Positions 46,061 through 58,432 of a stretch of DNA of 64,000 bases are shown here, in pieces. Location: NCBI RefSeq assembly GCF_019175385.1, contig NC_083337.1, positions 20,011,885 to 20,075,884 of the forward strand, in the 5' to 3' direction. The notes under the pieces are model-generated. The model did not search any database. It was not told the origin of the DNA and saw only the letters and a list, made by a program, of their open reading frames with translations. The DNA comes from Lycium barbarum. Its lineage: Eukaryota > Streptophyta > Magnoliopsida > Solanales > Solanaceae. A program made the position numbers and the translations under genes. Every line of letters starts with the position of its first letter. Positions within the stretch are counted from its first letter, which is position 1.

Positions 46061-46343
46061 AAAGCGTGGTCTCCATATTAAACACCAACCAATATTAAAA
46101 AATTCAAAGAAACACCAACCAATTAAGCATTTAAAAAAAGTGTGGTCCCCATATTAAACACCAACCAATATTAAAAGATAAAAAAAACACCAACTAATAT
46201 TTAAAAAAAAGAAGAAGTAAATAAAGTGGAACCCACCATCTCCAAACTCACAGGAAAAAAAGGTGGACTCCATATTAACAAAATCAAGCAATATAAAAAA
46301 AAAGTGAATCCCATATTAAAAAAACAAATAATGTCAAAAAAAA

Positions 46344-47399
46344 GAGTGCAGACTTTGTATTCGTAGCAAACACTAATATAATAAAATTTTAGATACGGAG
46401 CACAAACTACAATGTTATATTAATCGTGTTTTGAACATAGTATCCCATATTGACAAAATCTAAGCAATATAAAAAAAAAAAAAAAAGTGAATCCCATATT
46501 AAAAAAACAAACAATGTCAAAAAAAAGGTGCAGACTTTGTATTCATAGCAAACACTAATATAATAAAGTTTTAGATACGGAGCACGAACTATAATGTTAT
46601 ATTAATCGTGTTTTGAACATAATATATATATTATATGCATAAAAATAGTGCAAACTAATAATGTCCAAAAGGGTGGGCCCCATACTAAACAAAATCAAGC
46701 AATATAAAAAAAAAACTATATAAAGCATGGGTTTAGACCCATGCTTCGTTGTCCGTTGTCCCTTAAAAAGGGGGGGAGGGGGGGTTGGGCCCATACTAAA
46801 TAACACCGAGTAATAAAAAAAAAGGGAAGAAAAAAAATGGAACTCACCGTCTCCAAACTCATGGGAAAAAAAAAGTGGACCCCGTATTATCAAAATCAAG
46901 CAATATAAAAAAAAAAAAAAAAGTGAACCCCATATTAAAAAAAATATAATGTTAAAAAAAAAGTGCAGACTTTATATTCGTAGCAAACACTAATATAATA
47001 AAGTTTTAGATACGGAGTACAAACTACAATGTTATAGTAATCGTGTTTTGAACATAGTATATGTATATATATTATATGCATAAAAATAGTACAAACTAAT
47101 AATGTCAAAAAACAAAAAAAGTGCACCCCATAAAGGATGGACCCCATACTAAACGACATCAAGCAATATAAAAAAAAAAAAAAGTGGATCCCACTATCTT
47201 CAAACTCACGGTAAAAAAAAGTGGACCCCATATTAACAAAATCAAGTAATATAAAAATAAAATAAAAAATGAACCCCATATAAAATAAAATGTCAAAAAA
47301 AAAAGTGCAAACTTTGTATTCGTAGTAAACACTAATATAATAAAATTTTAGATACGGAGTACAAATTACAATGTTATATTAATCGTCTTTTGAACATAG

Positions 47400-47477
<78 letters not shown>

Positions 47478-48430
47478 ATACGGAGTACAAACTACAATGT
47501 TATATTAATCGTGTTTTGAACATAGTATGTATATCTATATGCATAAAAATAGTGCAAATTAATAATGTCAAAAAAAAAGTGCACCCCCTATTAAAAAATC
47601 AAACAATATTCATGTAATTTCCAATGTATCTCATTAAGTCAATAATGATGAATTCATTATCACGTGTGTGTCAATCCACGAAATTGCTTTTCTTCAAAAG
47701 GTTAAGTAGTTAAACCATACAATTTTCTTTCTGTTTTTTATATTAGCCTGAGATCTAATCTAGATATTAAACTGTTTTATTTGCTATTCCGCCTTTGTTA
47801 TGTTTACTAAAATAAATATACTTAAAATATTTATATTTTAAAATAAGATAGAATTTAATTACTATTTTATTTTTATTCTTACTCTAATAAATGTGAAAAG
47901 AAATTAATGTCGTAAAAAAAAATATATCAAATGCAAATCAAATAATGAATAAGGTAAATTAGTCAAATTATAATTCTAATCGACGTTTTCTTAAAAAACC
48001 ATGCAAAAGACAACATGACAAGTAAAATGAGCTAAACCGAGAATATTTACTAAAAATTAAAAAATAGTATTTCTTCGTTTAAATAAAAAATCAATTTCTA
48101 CTTTGTTTTGTTTTAAACATGTAAAATTAATTTAATAATTTAAATTAGAATTGTCCAAATCAAAATTTGATAAAAAATAATAAGTATTTTACACCTTTAA
48201 ATTAATGCAATTAAAATTGAAAGTATCAACTGATGCTTAAATGTTGCTATTGTTTTATCTCAAAGAGAAGAAAATAGTTTCCTTTTAAACAAGTCTTCTC
48301 TTTTAAAAAATATTAATAAATTTGCCGATTTTGTGCTCATAGCGAACATTAATATAATAAAATTTTAGATACAGAGCACAAACTACAATGTTATATTACT
48401 CGTGTTTTGAACATAATATATATATATTAT
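46344..48430. repeat. Six dispersed direct copies of a roughly 100-bp unit
   Basis: Copies at about 46344, 46528, 46968, 47304, 47473 (partial) and 48333 share GCAAACACTAATATAATAAA, TTTTAGATACGGAG and TTAATCGTGTTTTGAACATA. Spacers contain poly-A and GTGGACCCCATATTAAC units. Confidence 0.88.
47402..47473. repeat. (TA)n microsatellite
   Basis: About 36 uninterrupted TA units inside one repeat copy of the Helitron-like block. Confidence 0.95.
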
Positions 48431-48654
48431 CACTATTCAAAAATAACTACATACACATAAATGCACTATAATCTAAAGTGTTGCGCACGGGCATATGCCG
48501 TCTAGTTATACTAAAAAAGAGAGCTCTTAAATAATGCTTCTATGAAACTATCATCATCATCAGTATCCTTTTTTTTTTTTTCTATTATTATTAATTTATT
48601 CTTTGAGTGAGTTGTTTGTTTTTTATACCACATCCGTGAGTACTGTGTTGGAGA

Positions 48655-49675
<1,021 letters not shown>

Positions 49676-49683
49676 GTTGGAGA

Positions 49684-50435
49684 TAGTTAAGATTGGACAC
49701 ATCAGCACGTGTCCACACCAATAAATTCCTCTTGTGCTGCCACCTCTCACTTGAAGGTTTAAGGTGCTATATGGGTTGATCTGACAAAATTATTTATACA
49801 ATCATATTATTTATGGAATAATTATATTAATTTTTAATAATAATAGTAATTAATAATTTTGACAATTAATCTATCACTACAAATATAATAAAATTTTGAA
49901 TTCATGAGTTATGAATTCAAAAAATGCTGCTTATTGAATTTTTAATAAATTATTTATACATATTAACTGAATTTTTAAACACAAAAATAGAACTTAAGAT
50001 AGAACTACTCGGTTGGGTCCTCCAGGTAAAATACCATTTTATAACTTGAATTTAGAAAATAGATCTCAATGCCTTTTTTTTTACTAGGCCGTTGACCCTT
50101 TTTAATGGTCATGGAGAATTAACTTACCAATGTGTGAGGAGACATACACCTCAGCCTAAAAGTTTTTGAAATACAATTTTTTTTTAAAAAAAATTAGGTC
50201 CACTAGGCATGATGTCTGGGATTGATTTTATATTTTTTCTCAAAGCAAAATAAATAAAGAGTCTTTATAAGTATAGCAAAAAAGACTAATAAAAGAGCAA
50301 GATAATTAAACTAATGACCAACTTAGGATTTAGTGCAAAATAATCCTTGACTAAATAAATTGAGATCAAAGTATGCCCCCAAAAGTGCTCCATAGTAATG
50401 ACAATATGCATCAATGCGCACTGCCAGCTGAACCA
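49684..50435. other. Unassigned AT-rich DNA
   Basis: No gene or element recognised. Confidence 0.5.
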
Positions 50436-51250
50436 TAAGGCAGCCAAAGCAATCGCCCGGGGCCCTAATTTTTCCTAAATGTATTCTATGTGTGTACACA
50501 CACATTATATAACTTTTTACCTTTTCGTATGGGGACCGTGAGGGAATGGAATAATTTACAAAATAATTTCTAGGTTACTGTAGTATCATTCATTTTGTTG
50601 CATCATTTATATCCTACTGACATGGAGCCACATTATTATTTCTATGTTTACCTTTTTGATTCTCCCTATCACTATTCTTATTCTCAATATTATGAAGTCT
50701 CCCAATTCTCAAATGATGACAAAACTTACTGTATTGGCATACAAAAGATCAAGAATCACATTTTAGTCTCTGCTTCAAAATTTCAAGCATTGTAATAAGC
50801 AATCATTCTATTGAAGCAACCCAACACTATTTCGATATCATTATGTCAACTTATCAATTTTTTGAGTCATGTTTTATTATTCTAACGTTATAATATATTT
50901 TTTATTAAAAATATGTGATTGTTGATATTCTTATTTCATAAAAATATAATTTTGTTTTAGTTATTATTATAATTTATTCAATTTAAATATGTTAACTAGA
51001 AAATATGAATCCAGTTATGTCAAAAGAGAAAAAGAGAAAATTTGAAGAACTAATTAATTTAGATTACCTATAGTATCAATTGAAAAGGAATTGTTAGAAC
51101 AAATTGATTATAAAACAATAATTAATGACTTCACATCTGAAAAAGCTAGAGGAGTAGATTTCAAATAAAAATATATATGACATTTTTTTTAAAATAAATA
51201 AATTAGGGTCTCTCTCTAAAATTTGGCTTTAGGCGCCCAATATTGTTAAG
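50436..51250 (+). pseudogene. Relic of a hAT transposase (ZMYM-type) element
   Basis: A short peptide stretch at about 51006-51165, reading KRKFEELINLDYL then, after a frame break and stop, SIEKELLEQIDYKTIINDF and SEKARGVDF. This matches the C-terminal dimerisation tail that I recognise from plant hAT-family zinc-finger MYM-type transposases. Flanking sequences with GGGCCC/GGCGCCC next to AATTTTT (about 50455 and 51220) look like inverted element ends. Only the tail is left, so it is an old, internally deleted copy. Confidence 0.5.
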
Positions 51251-53243
51251 CCGTCTGTCAATGCACTGCAGTTATTTCCATTTGCATGTTGCATTGTGTG
51301 TTCCATGCTGTGTTCCTGAATAATCCTGCTTGTGCAATTCATGAAGTCATAGTATATAGCAACTGCACCAAATATTTAATGTTACTATTGATTGTGACTA
51401 GCTTAATCCTTGACCCACTACTAAAATCATGTCAAAAACCTAGGGCCGAAACTGATGGACAACCTCATTTTTTTTTATCAAATTCAATAAAGAACAATTT
51501 TTTTTTATCAAATTCAATAAAGAACCAATGATCTTGACAATGTCAGTTTAAGGTGGGTCTCTTTCATCAAACAGACAAACGACGTCGATTTTGATGAGGG
51601 ACCTCCGTCGAGTAATTAAAATTCATGTCACCTGATTTTTTTATTTGAAACTCGGTGAATAAAACAAAAAACAACCCACGGACTATGTCAATTTTTTTAA
51701 TTAATAGTATAATGTTTTACTTTTCAAAATATTTTTGATCAATTAATAATAAAAAAAAAATTTAAACAACCAACGGACAATGTTGATTTTTTGGGTTTCT
51801 GCATGGTTTTTTATTTGTAGCAAACCGACAGACTGTCTCAGTTAGTCTATCAACTTTTTGCCAAAAAAATCAAATGCAGGAACTTGCAATTTTAGTAGCC
51901 CACGTGCCAAAACTAATTTGTAATTCAATATGCAGCTACAACCAGCACTAAACGCTGCCAAATCAATTGTAAAAGAGATACAACATAAAAAACATATTAA
52001 ATATCAATAAAAAAACATCAAATAAATACTAAATATGCATCAAAATGATCTAAGAAGTCCATAAAAGTTCAAATATATAGGAAACATTCAATATATAGTA
52101 CCAATTAGTTTTAAAGAGTATCAACATATAAATGTATCAAATCCTAATTAAGTCCGGGCTATATATTCATCATCCCCATCTATGCAGTCTTCATGATCTT
52201 GGTTAGAGGGAGGAGAAAGAGGCACCTCTCACAAGTGATGAGGTTGTTCACTTGTACCATCAGCACATCTGTTACACCTCGTAGTTTTGTGCGGTGAGAT
52301 TCGTCGTACGTTAGTTGTCCTAGTCTTAGACACCGGAGTTATCTCTGAAGTTATACGAGATTAGACATGCCTATCTTATGTTTATGAGGATTTAAGTTCA
52401 TGTTTAGTAACTTATGGAAGGGTTGAGGAATAAGTGAATCGAAGAGAATACGTTTCGTTGAAGTTTCGTTTTAAGATTGAAATATACAGACCGTATTTTA
52501 GGGAATACGGACCGTATTTAAGGATGTAGAAGAGTCAGAATCTGAGTTGGGAAAAATGGTCCAAATATACGGACCGTATATAAATATACGGACCAGTATA
52601 CGATTCGTATAATTAAATACAGCTAGTATACTTGGCCGTATTTCCTTGTCGGTGCAACCCTCTTTTGATATATATCTCGACTTCTACTAATTTTTATTTC
52701 ATTACAACATAACCCTAAGTCCATGAAAGCTCTAAAACCCTCTCCTAAACATATCTAACCAATCTCCGAGAGAAATCAAAGATTAAAAGTGCAAATCAAG
52801 TGATCCAAGCTTAGGATTTTGTATTGAATCCTAGTGTTGCTTCTTGTGGCTGACTTGGGAAGAACTTAAGGGTAAGAAACTTCTGTGTTGGATGGTTATT
52901 GGGATCTAGAGATAAGCTACTATCTTATTTTCATGATCATGGAATTATTTAGCCTTTCTACTACTTGTTAGATGAGGAAATCGTGAAAGGAAAGCTTAAA
53001 CTTGCCTGGAATATAAGTTGAGTTGTGGACTGATCTTGATCATGTTGTTGTTGTGTTATTAGAATGATTTCCATGTATATGGATAGTATTTGATGTTGTT
53101 AAGATATTTTTGAGGTTATACTTCATGTGTGAGAAGAAGGGAAGTATATATCATTCTTGTATATTAATATATTTGAGAGTTGATTGATGACTATCTTTGT
53201 ATGATTGTTGAAGGAAGTATAAGAGACTCATATGAGATGTTAC

Positions 53244-55087
53244 TGTCACACCCCAATCCCATCAGGGCATGATGGGCACCCAGCTCTTACTTAGAGCTGA
53301 GCGAACCCTCTAGCATTCACATAATGAAATTAGACATATAATTTTTTTTTTGAAAATATAATAAAGTACTTTCAATCAAACCATAGAAATTTGCGAACGA
53401 TACTCAATTAATCAAAAACCGAGTAAGTCAAATTGACATATCGGCCTACATGGTCGCTTTACTCAACACATGATATCTTACCATACTAACCACAGGACAC
53501 TGCCTGCAAGGTCTCTAAGAGTAAACACCTGAATCATATGAGTCAGGATAGGACCCCGACATACCTATACACACATATGATAACCATAATGACTCGGCAC
53601 TGCTCCAGGAAGAAAATGGAGTTTGTCAATCCTAGCTGATAGCCAACCGTCCTAGCTGAATATTTTTACCTGCAAAACAATCTGGGACTGTGTGGCATGA
53701 ACACAGCGCCCCCAGGCAAAGGGACATCAGTACGAACAATGTACCGAGTATGTAAGGCATAAGAAAATCAAGTACAGATGAATCATGAAAACCAATCTCA
53801 ATATTTGAATGCATCTGTGGCTAACATCTGAGAATATCTGCGTAACTCTATATGACTGAAACTGACTCTGTGGCTTATGATAGGCATAGGTTATAATATA
53901 ACTGATAGTGCTGTAGAACGTACAACCCGATCCATATATAATATAATAGTGCCAAGGAATGTACGGCCCGATCCATATATAATATAATAGTGCCGAGGAA
54001 CGTACGACCCGATCTGTATATATAATATAATAGTGCCGAGGAACATGCGGCCCGATCCATATATATAATATAATAGTGCCGAGGAATGTACGACCCGATC
54101 CATATATAATATAATAGTGTTTAGGAACGTACGACCCGATCCATATATAATATAATAGTGCTGAGGAACGTACAACCCGATCCATATATAATATAATATA
54201 TATAAATGCATGTAAGACACGGAAAAGGATACTCTGAACTCCTCTAGTGACATAAGAAACTAGTATGATAAGTCTCTAGGAGTTATGGACATAAAACATA
54301 GGAGGCCAAGGATACAAATATCTTTACACTATCTAAGAATAGAGTCTTTGGAACTCGCTTGCTCACTGTGTTCGTTCATATGATAAGGATCATGCCAAAA
54401 TGAAAGAAAGGGATAGCCTTAACATACCTGGTCTTAGCTCAACGGCTCAAGAACTCAATTCGTATCTGCTCCACGATCTATATCTAACAACAATGATACT
54501 ATCGTTAATTATACAAACTATTCTCTTAATCGTATATCCTTCCTTCATGGCTGCCACGTGGAAATGATCAATTCAAAATTTTCCACTAACTTAATGATTA
54601 ATTACTTATCTCCATTGCACTACACATTTAACTAATTACACGCGCAATTAACATACTCATTACCATGCTTATGTGATACACCACTAGTCCATAGCTCGTT
54701 TGTCACATATAAAATATTATTTCCAATCACCGTCATCACACTTTCGAGTCTTAAATAATTTTGGGACGTCATTCCTTTTACACATTGATCTCTTGATCCC
54801 ATACTTGAATATGACCAAATCCTCAAGGCTCAGATAAATTTGCTCATGTTGGACAGTCAAATTTTCTAGTCCAAAATGCAGGATGTTATAGCTTGGACTG
54901 TATTTCATTCAAATAAATTTTGAACCTCGACGAAACTTATTTTGTTCGATTGATTTAACTTCAAATCCTTACGATACATCTGTACCATCACTCTAACCAA
55001 CTATAATCTTGAGGGATAACCTCACTTCCCTTACTAATGTCATTTAACTCGCACGCTTTCCAACGCATGAAAACACGGGATGTAACA
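53244..55087 (-). mobile_element. Solo LTR nested in the solo LTR
   Basis: Read on the - strand it starts TGTTACATCCCGTGTTTTC and ends GGGTGTGACA. Flanks are GTTAC (53239-53243) and GTTAG (55088-55092). The length of 1844 bp includes a tandem array (53907-54195). It belongs to a related but distinct Tekay-type LTR family. Confidence 0.78.
53907..54195 (-). repeat. Tandem repeat, 41-43-bp unit, seven copies
   Basis: Units of the form AGTGCCGAGGAACGTACGAC followed by CCGATCCATATATAATATAA. Length differences come from extra TA pairs. Long reading frames across it on the - strand are repeat artefacts. Two related units occur in the LTR at about 58990-59065. Confidence 0.92.
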
Positions 55088-55949
55088 GTTAGTTGTTGTT
55101 GTTGGCATGTTATGGCTGGAATTATATGGTTTATGGGTAGTAGGTGATGGTGTTATCATGTTGTTATGATTTTCCTACATAGACATGAAAAGGAAGAGAG
55201 TATAAACAACCATTTACGAAGTATATTTTGGGTTATTTGTTGTGTAACTTTGGAATACTTGTTGAATTAGGTTTAAGGAACTTATGTAAACATGTTATTG
55301 TGACTAAGGATAAGGGGAAATGCTGCCCGTTTCTTCGTAAGAATCGAGTTATCGTTTGATATACGTGATAAACTATCGCCATCTAAGTTATGTATGCATT
55401 CCTTTGTTATAGGATTGGCGTGCTAGTTGTGGTAAGATCATTGTTGGATTTCTTGGATGAATTGAGGTATGTTGAGGCTAATTTTGCTTCTTTTAGAATG
55501 ATCCTTATGAACAAACCGTAAATATAACGCTACTCCACAATGATTCCATTCTTAGTAGCTAGAAATGTTCTAGGTTGATTCATGTTCTAGTAATGTTGTT
55601 CAATACGTCTTTCTTCAGATTCAATATGACTCATAGAGTCACTTATTGGAGAAAATGCTATCTCATAATGATGTTCGGAGGTATGACGACCTTACGTCAC
55701 TCCGACAGATTCAGGATGTACTTTTATCATATTTATGCATTGCATTATATATACATGTACAGACCTATGACCCCTCAGGCGTTATATACGTGTATATTAT
55801 GTATTATATATATGTGTGGGGTATGGGGAAGGTGACAGCGTTATATACGCAGTACCACCTGATCAGCTGGTCACATAATGATGATGATGCCCACAGAGGC
55901 TGATATGATACGATGGGATGCCCACAGAGGCTAGACAGGCATTACATAA

Positions 55950-55950
<1 letters not shown>

Positions 55951-56011
<61 letters not shown>
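55951..56011. repeat. (AT)n microsatellite
   Basis: About 30 AT units within the outer solo LTR. Confidence 0.95.
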
Positions 56012-56016
<5 letters not shown>

Positions 56017-57165
56017 ACCCCTATGCATGCATGCACGCACAATATTTATGCATATCATTGGCCCTCAGAGGCAATTCAGATGTACAGGTTGATTATCTTT
56101 TGTTTCATTACTTTCATGCCTTACATACTCGGTACATTATTCGTACTAACGTTCCTTTTTCCTAGGTTTCATGCCTGCAGGTTTTGATATACAGGTTGAC
56201 GGCTCTCCCAGTAGGATATCAGCTCACCAAACAGTGTTGTTGCACTCTACTTGCTCCGGAGTTGCCTTGTGAGTCAGTATGTTTATATATGCATATGTAT
56301 GTTTATATATGCATATGTATGGATATGGCGGGGCCCTGTCCGGACCACGTTATGTCATGTACGCCAGTAGAGGCTTGTAGACAGTTATGTATAGTTAGAG
56401 GTTGTACGACCTTGTTGGCCGGTACAGTATGTCCAGCTTGTGTTATGTCCTTCAGACTTGTCATATTTTAGTCCATTACTTCTGTGAGTCAACAGGTTAC
56501 TTCATGGCGGCCTTAATGGCCCACCTATGCTTATGATTACGTTACAGATGTATGTCTAGTGGTACCCAACAAGTAAGGCCAGGTGCCAGTCATGGCCCTC
56601 CAGTTTAAATCGTGACAACATTTACTATCTCGCACTTGGCCCCATTTTTAGCAACCTTTCTTACTTTGTATTTTTCATATGTGCGAGTAGGTATATCGAT
56701 CTTTTGCTAGATAGCCGTGAGTTGAACACTATTAAATTCCTCGCCTTGGTGTAAGGACCATATACTTGCAATTCAGACTTGATGTGGTGAAAAGTTTTTC
56801 TTGGGCCTAGATCATACGCTTTCCCCTGACAATCCCAATCCACATATCTGTTGCCACATCATGTCAAGTCTGGGCTGGCTCACAGTCATTGGTCGAGTGA
56901 GTTTGGCTATACTCCTCCACATGTTGCTTGAATTGAGTCTGTATAATTAAAAATGAAAGTTAGTATATACGAATAATATCGTAAGTTTATGTCATTACTA
57001 TAACTAAACAAAATTATCACTTACATTGGCATGCTCAACCTCGATTCAACCCATTGATTCGGATCCAACTTCTTCTTCTTCTTCTTTACGTAGGTCTTTC
57101 GGAAGAGCTCATCCTGAATCGGCTCATGACCCAATTGTTTTCTAACAGCCCTTTAGGTTGTTTTG

Positions 57166-57865
57166 AGCATTAGGACTCCTTTTTCCTAAATGACCCTTCC
57201 CGTAGCTTTAAAATGATATTTTTAACTTAAAGGAAAAGGTGGCATAATTTCCTAGGAAATCAAGTGAGTATTGGAGAAGGAAGTTTAAAATTCTTACTCT
57301 GAAGTGGAAATAAGGAAAAAGTTGTTCAAAGTCAATGTCTGGGGAACAAAATCGAATTCGAGGTTTGAAAGTTCAATTAGATCTGAAATCTGATTTATGG
57401 TTTAGTTGGATGTTTGTACGAGCCCTGAGGAGCTCAAGAGTGATTCAGATACTTGGTTGGGATACTAGTTAAGGTTATGAATTTGAGTTGACCACAGTCA
57501 ATATCGGGTTAAGAAGATCCCAAATCAGTTTTGAGTGTTCAAGCAGATTGATATCGTGTTTTATGATCGATTTGCATATTTGATTTGAGTCCAGAGGATT
57601 CCAGATGAATTCCGAGTGTAAATTCAAAGATCGGAAGACACCGGAAATTTCTAGTGTCTGGTGCAGAGATCCTTCTTCGTGTTCACGAGATAAGGATCAT
57701 AATCGCAAAATGAAAGGGGGGGGGGGGGGGAGGCTTGGCCTTCGTGATCGCGTTGGGCTGATTGCAATAGAAAAAGTGGGTTCATGAGCCGAGTTGGATT
57801 TTGGTCATCGTGATCGCGAGAGGGGGCTCACATTTGCGAAGAAGGTCTTGTGCTTGAAAAGTTAA
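57166..57865. other. Unassigned DNA, possibly LTR-derived
   Basis: No gene. Phrases such as TTCGTGATCGCG and a G-run (57717-57731) resemble the interior of other Solanaceae-type gypsy LTRs, but no ends are visible. Confidence 0.35.
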
Positions 57866-58432
57866 TGTCACGACCCGTCTAGAGGGTCGCGACGAGCGCT
57901 CGGTGCTAGCCCACCCCGGGCACCCCTTGGCTTACACTTCACTTACATTTAGGTGAGCCACATAATTAAATATACATTTCTAATCACCATTCATGCTAGT
58001 CCCATTGGACGGCAATGCTTTCATATCATGGTTGGCATCTATACCACGTCAATGTACATGAGCCGTCAAGGCTATCAAAATAATATACAAAATATAGGCC
58101 GACAAGGCCGGACACATCTAACCATATTCACATGTCTACGAGCCTCTAAGAAGAGTATAACATATCACATAAGCGGGACTGGACCCTGCTATGGCCATAA
58201 CTATGTACACAAAAGAATTAGTACCCAAAAGCTATAGCTCCGAATGAAGTGGAGCCCTACTATGTAGTCTCTGAGAATGTAGCTATGGATCAAGCCTGTC
58301 TCCCTGTGCACCTGCGGGCATGACGCAGCGTCCACAAACAAAAGGACGTCAGTACGAAGAATGTACTGAGTATGTAAAGCATGATCAATATCAATATAGA
58401 AGCATAATGAACATCATGAAAAGTAGCACAAG
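57866..58432 (-). repeat. Partial LTR of a Tekay-like element
   Basis: Begins TGTCACGACCCG (inverse of an LTR 3' end) and contains the shared LTR core at 58345-58381. It is cut at 58432 by the insertion of the next LTR. Its remaining half would lie beyond the inserted element, outside the window. Confidence 0.65.

Larger units (their letters stand above)
45130..48506 (+). mobile_element. Probable non-autonomous Helitron, repeat-rich
   Basis: The right end has CGCACGGGCATATGCCGT, a short hairpin, followed by CTAG|T at 48502-48506, which matches Helitron 3' termini. The interior is non-coding and built of dispersed direct repeats (45481-46060 and 46344-48430) plus many GTGGGCCCCATATTAAA-type units. 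The left end is not identified and the start given is where the repeats begin. Confidence 0.5.
52270..56617 (+). mobile_element. Solo LTR (Tekay-like family), + strand, itself interrupted
   Basis: Starts TGTTACACCTCG and ends AAATCGTGACA. It is flanked by ACATC (52265-52269) and ACATT (56618-56622), a 5-bp duplication with one change. No primer-binding site or polypurine tract adjoins it, so it is solo. Without the nested LTR it is about 2.5 kb, close to the 2.68-kb LTR at 58433-61108, with which it shares U3 palindromes and a core motif. Confidence 0.75.
51416..57165 (-). mobile_element. Old CACTA relic, inverted, split by solo LTRs
   Basis: CACTACTAAAATCATG at 51416 is a CACTA terminus followed by decayed subterminal repeats (CCAACGGAC, CCGACAGAC). 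On the - strand, three scraps of a tnpA-like protein occur: a DDEYIAR tail (about 52150), GKAYDLG (about 56810), and an exon with DELFRKTYVKKKKKK..DPNQWVE (about 57035-57150). The order matches the intact tnpA-like gene at 41.1-41.75 kb. The relic is interrupted at 52270-56617 by a solo LTR. Transposase and the other end were not found. Confidence 0.7.

Noticed and set aside
45481..48430. Regular direct repeats reminiscent of an array such as CRISPR
   Set aside because: Units are about 100 bp, variable and AT-rich with no unique spacers, in plant DNA; they fit a Helitron-like repeat block.
50595..50795. A 66-codon Tyr-rich frame inside the hAT relic region
   Set aside because: No similarity to a known domain was recognised and no start context or neighbours support it.
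53727..54253. Overlapping - strand frames of 120-152 codons rich in Tyr, Ile and Gly
   Set aside because: They read through the 41-43-bp LTR tandem array, in several overlapping frames at once.
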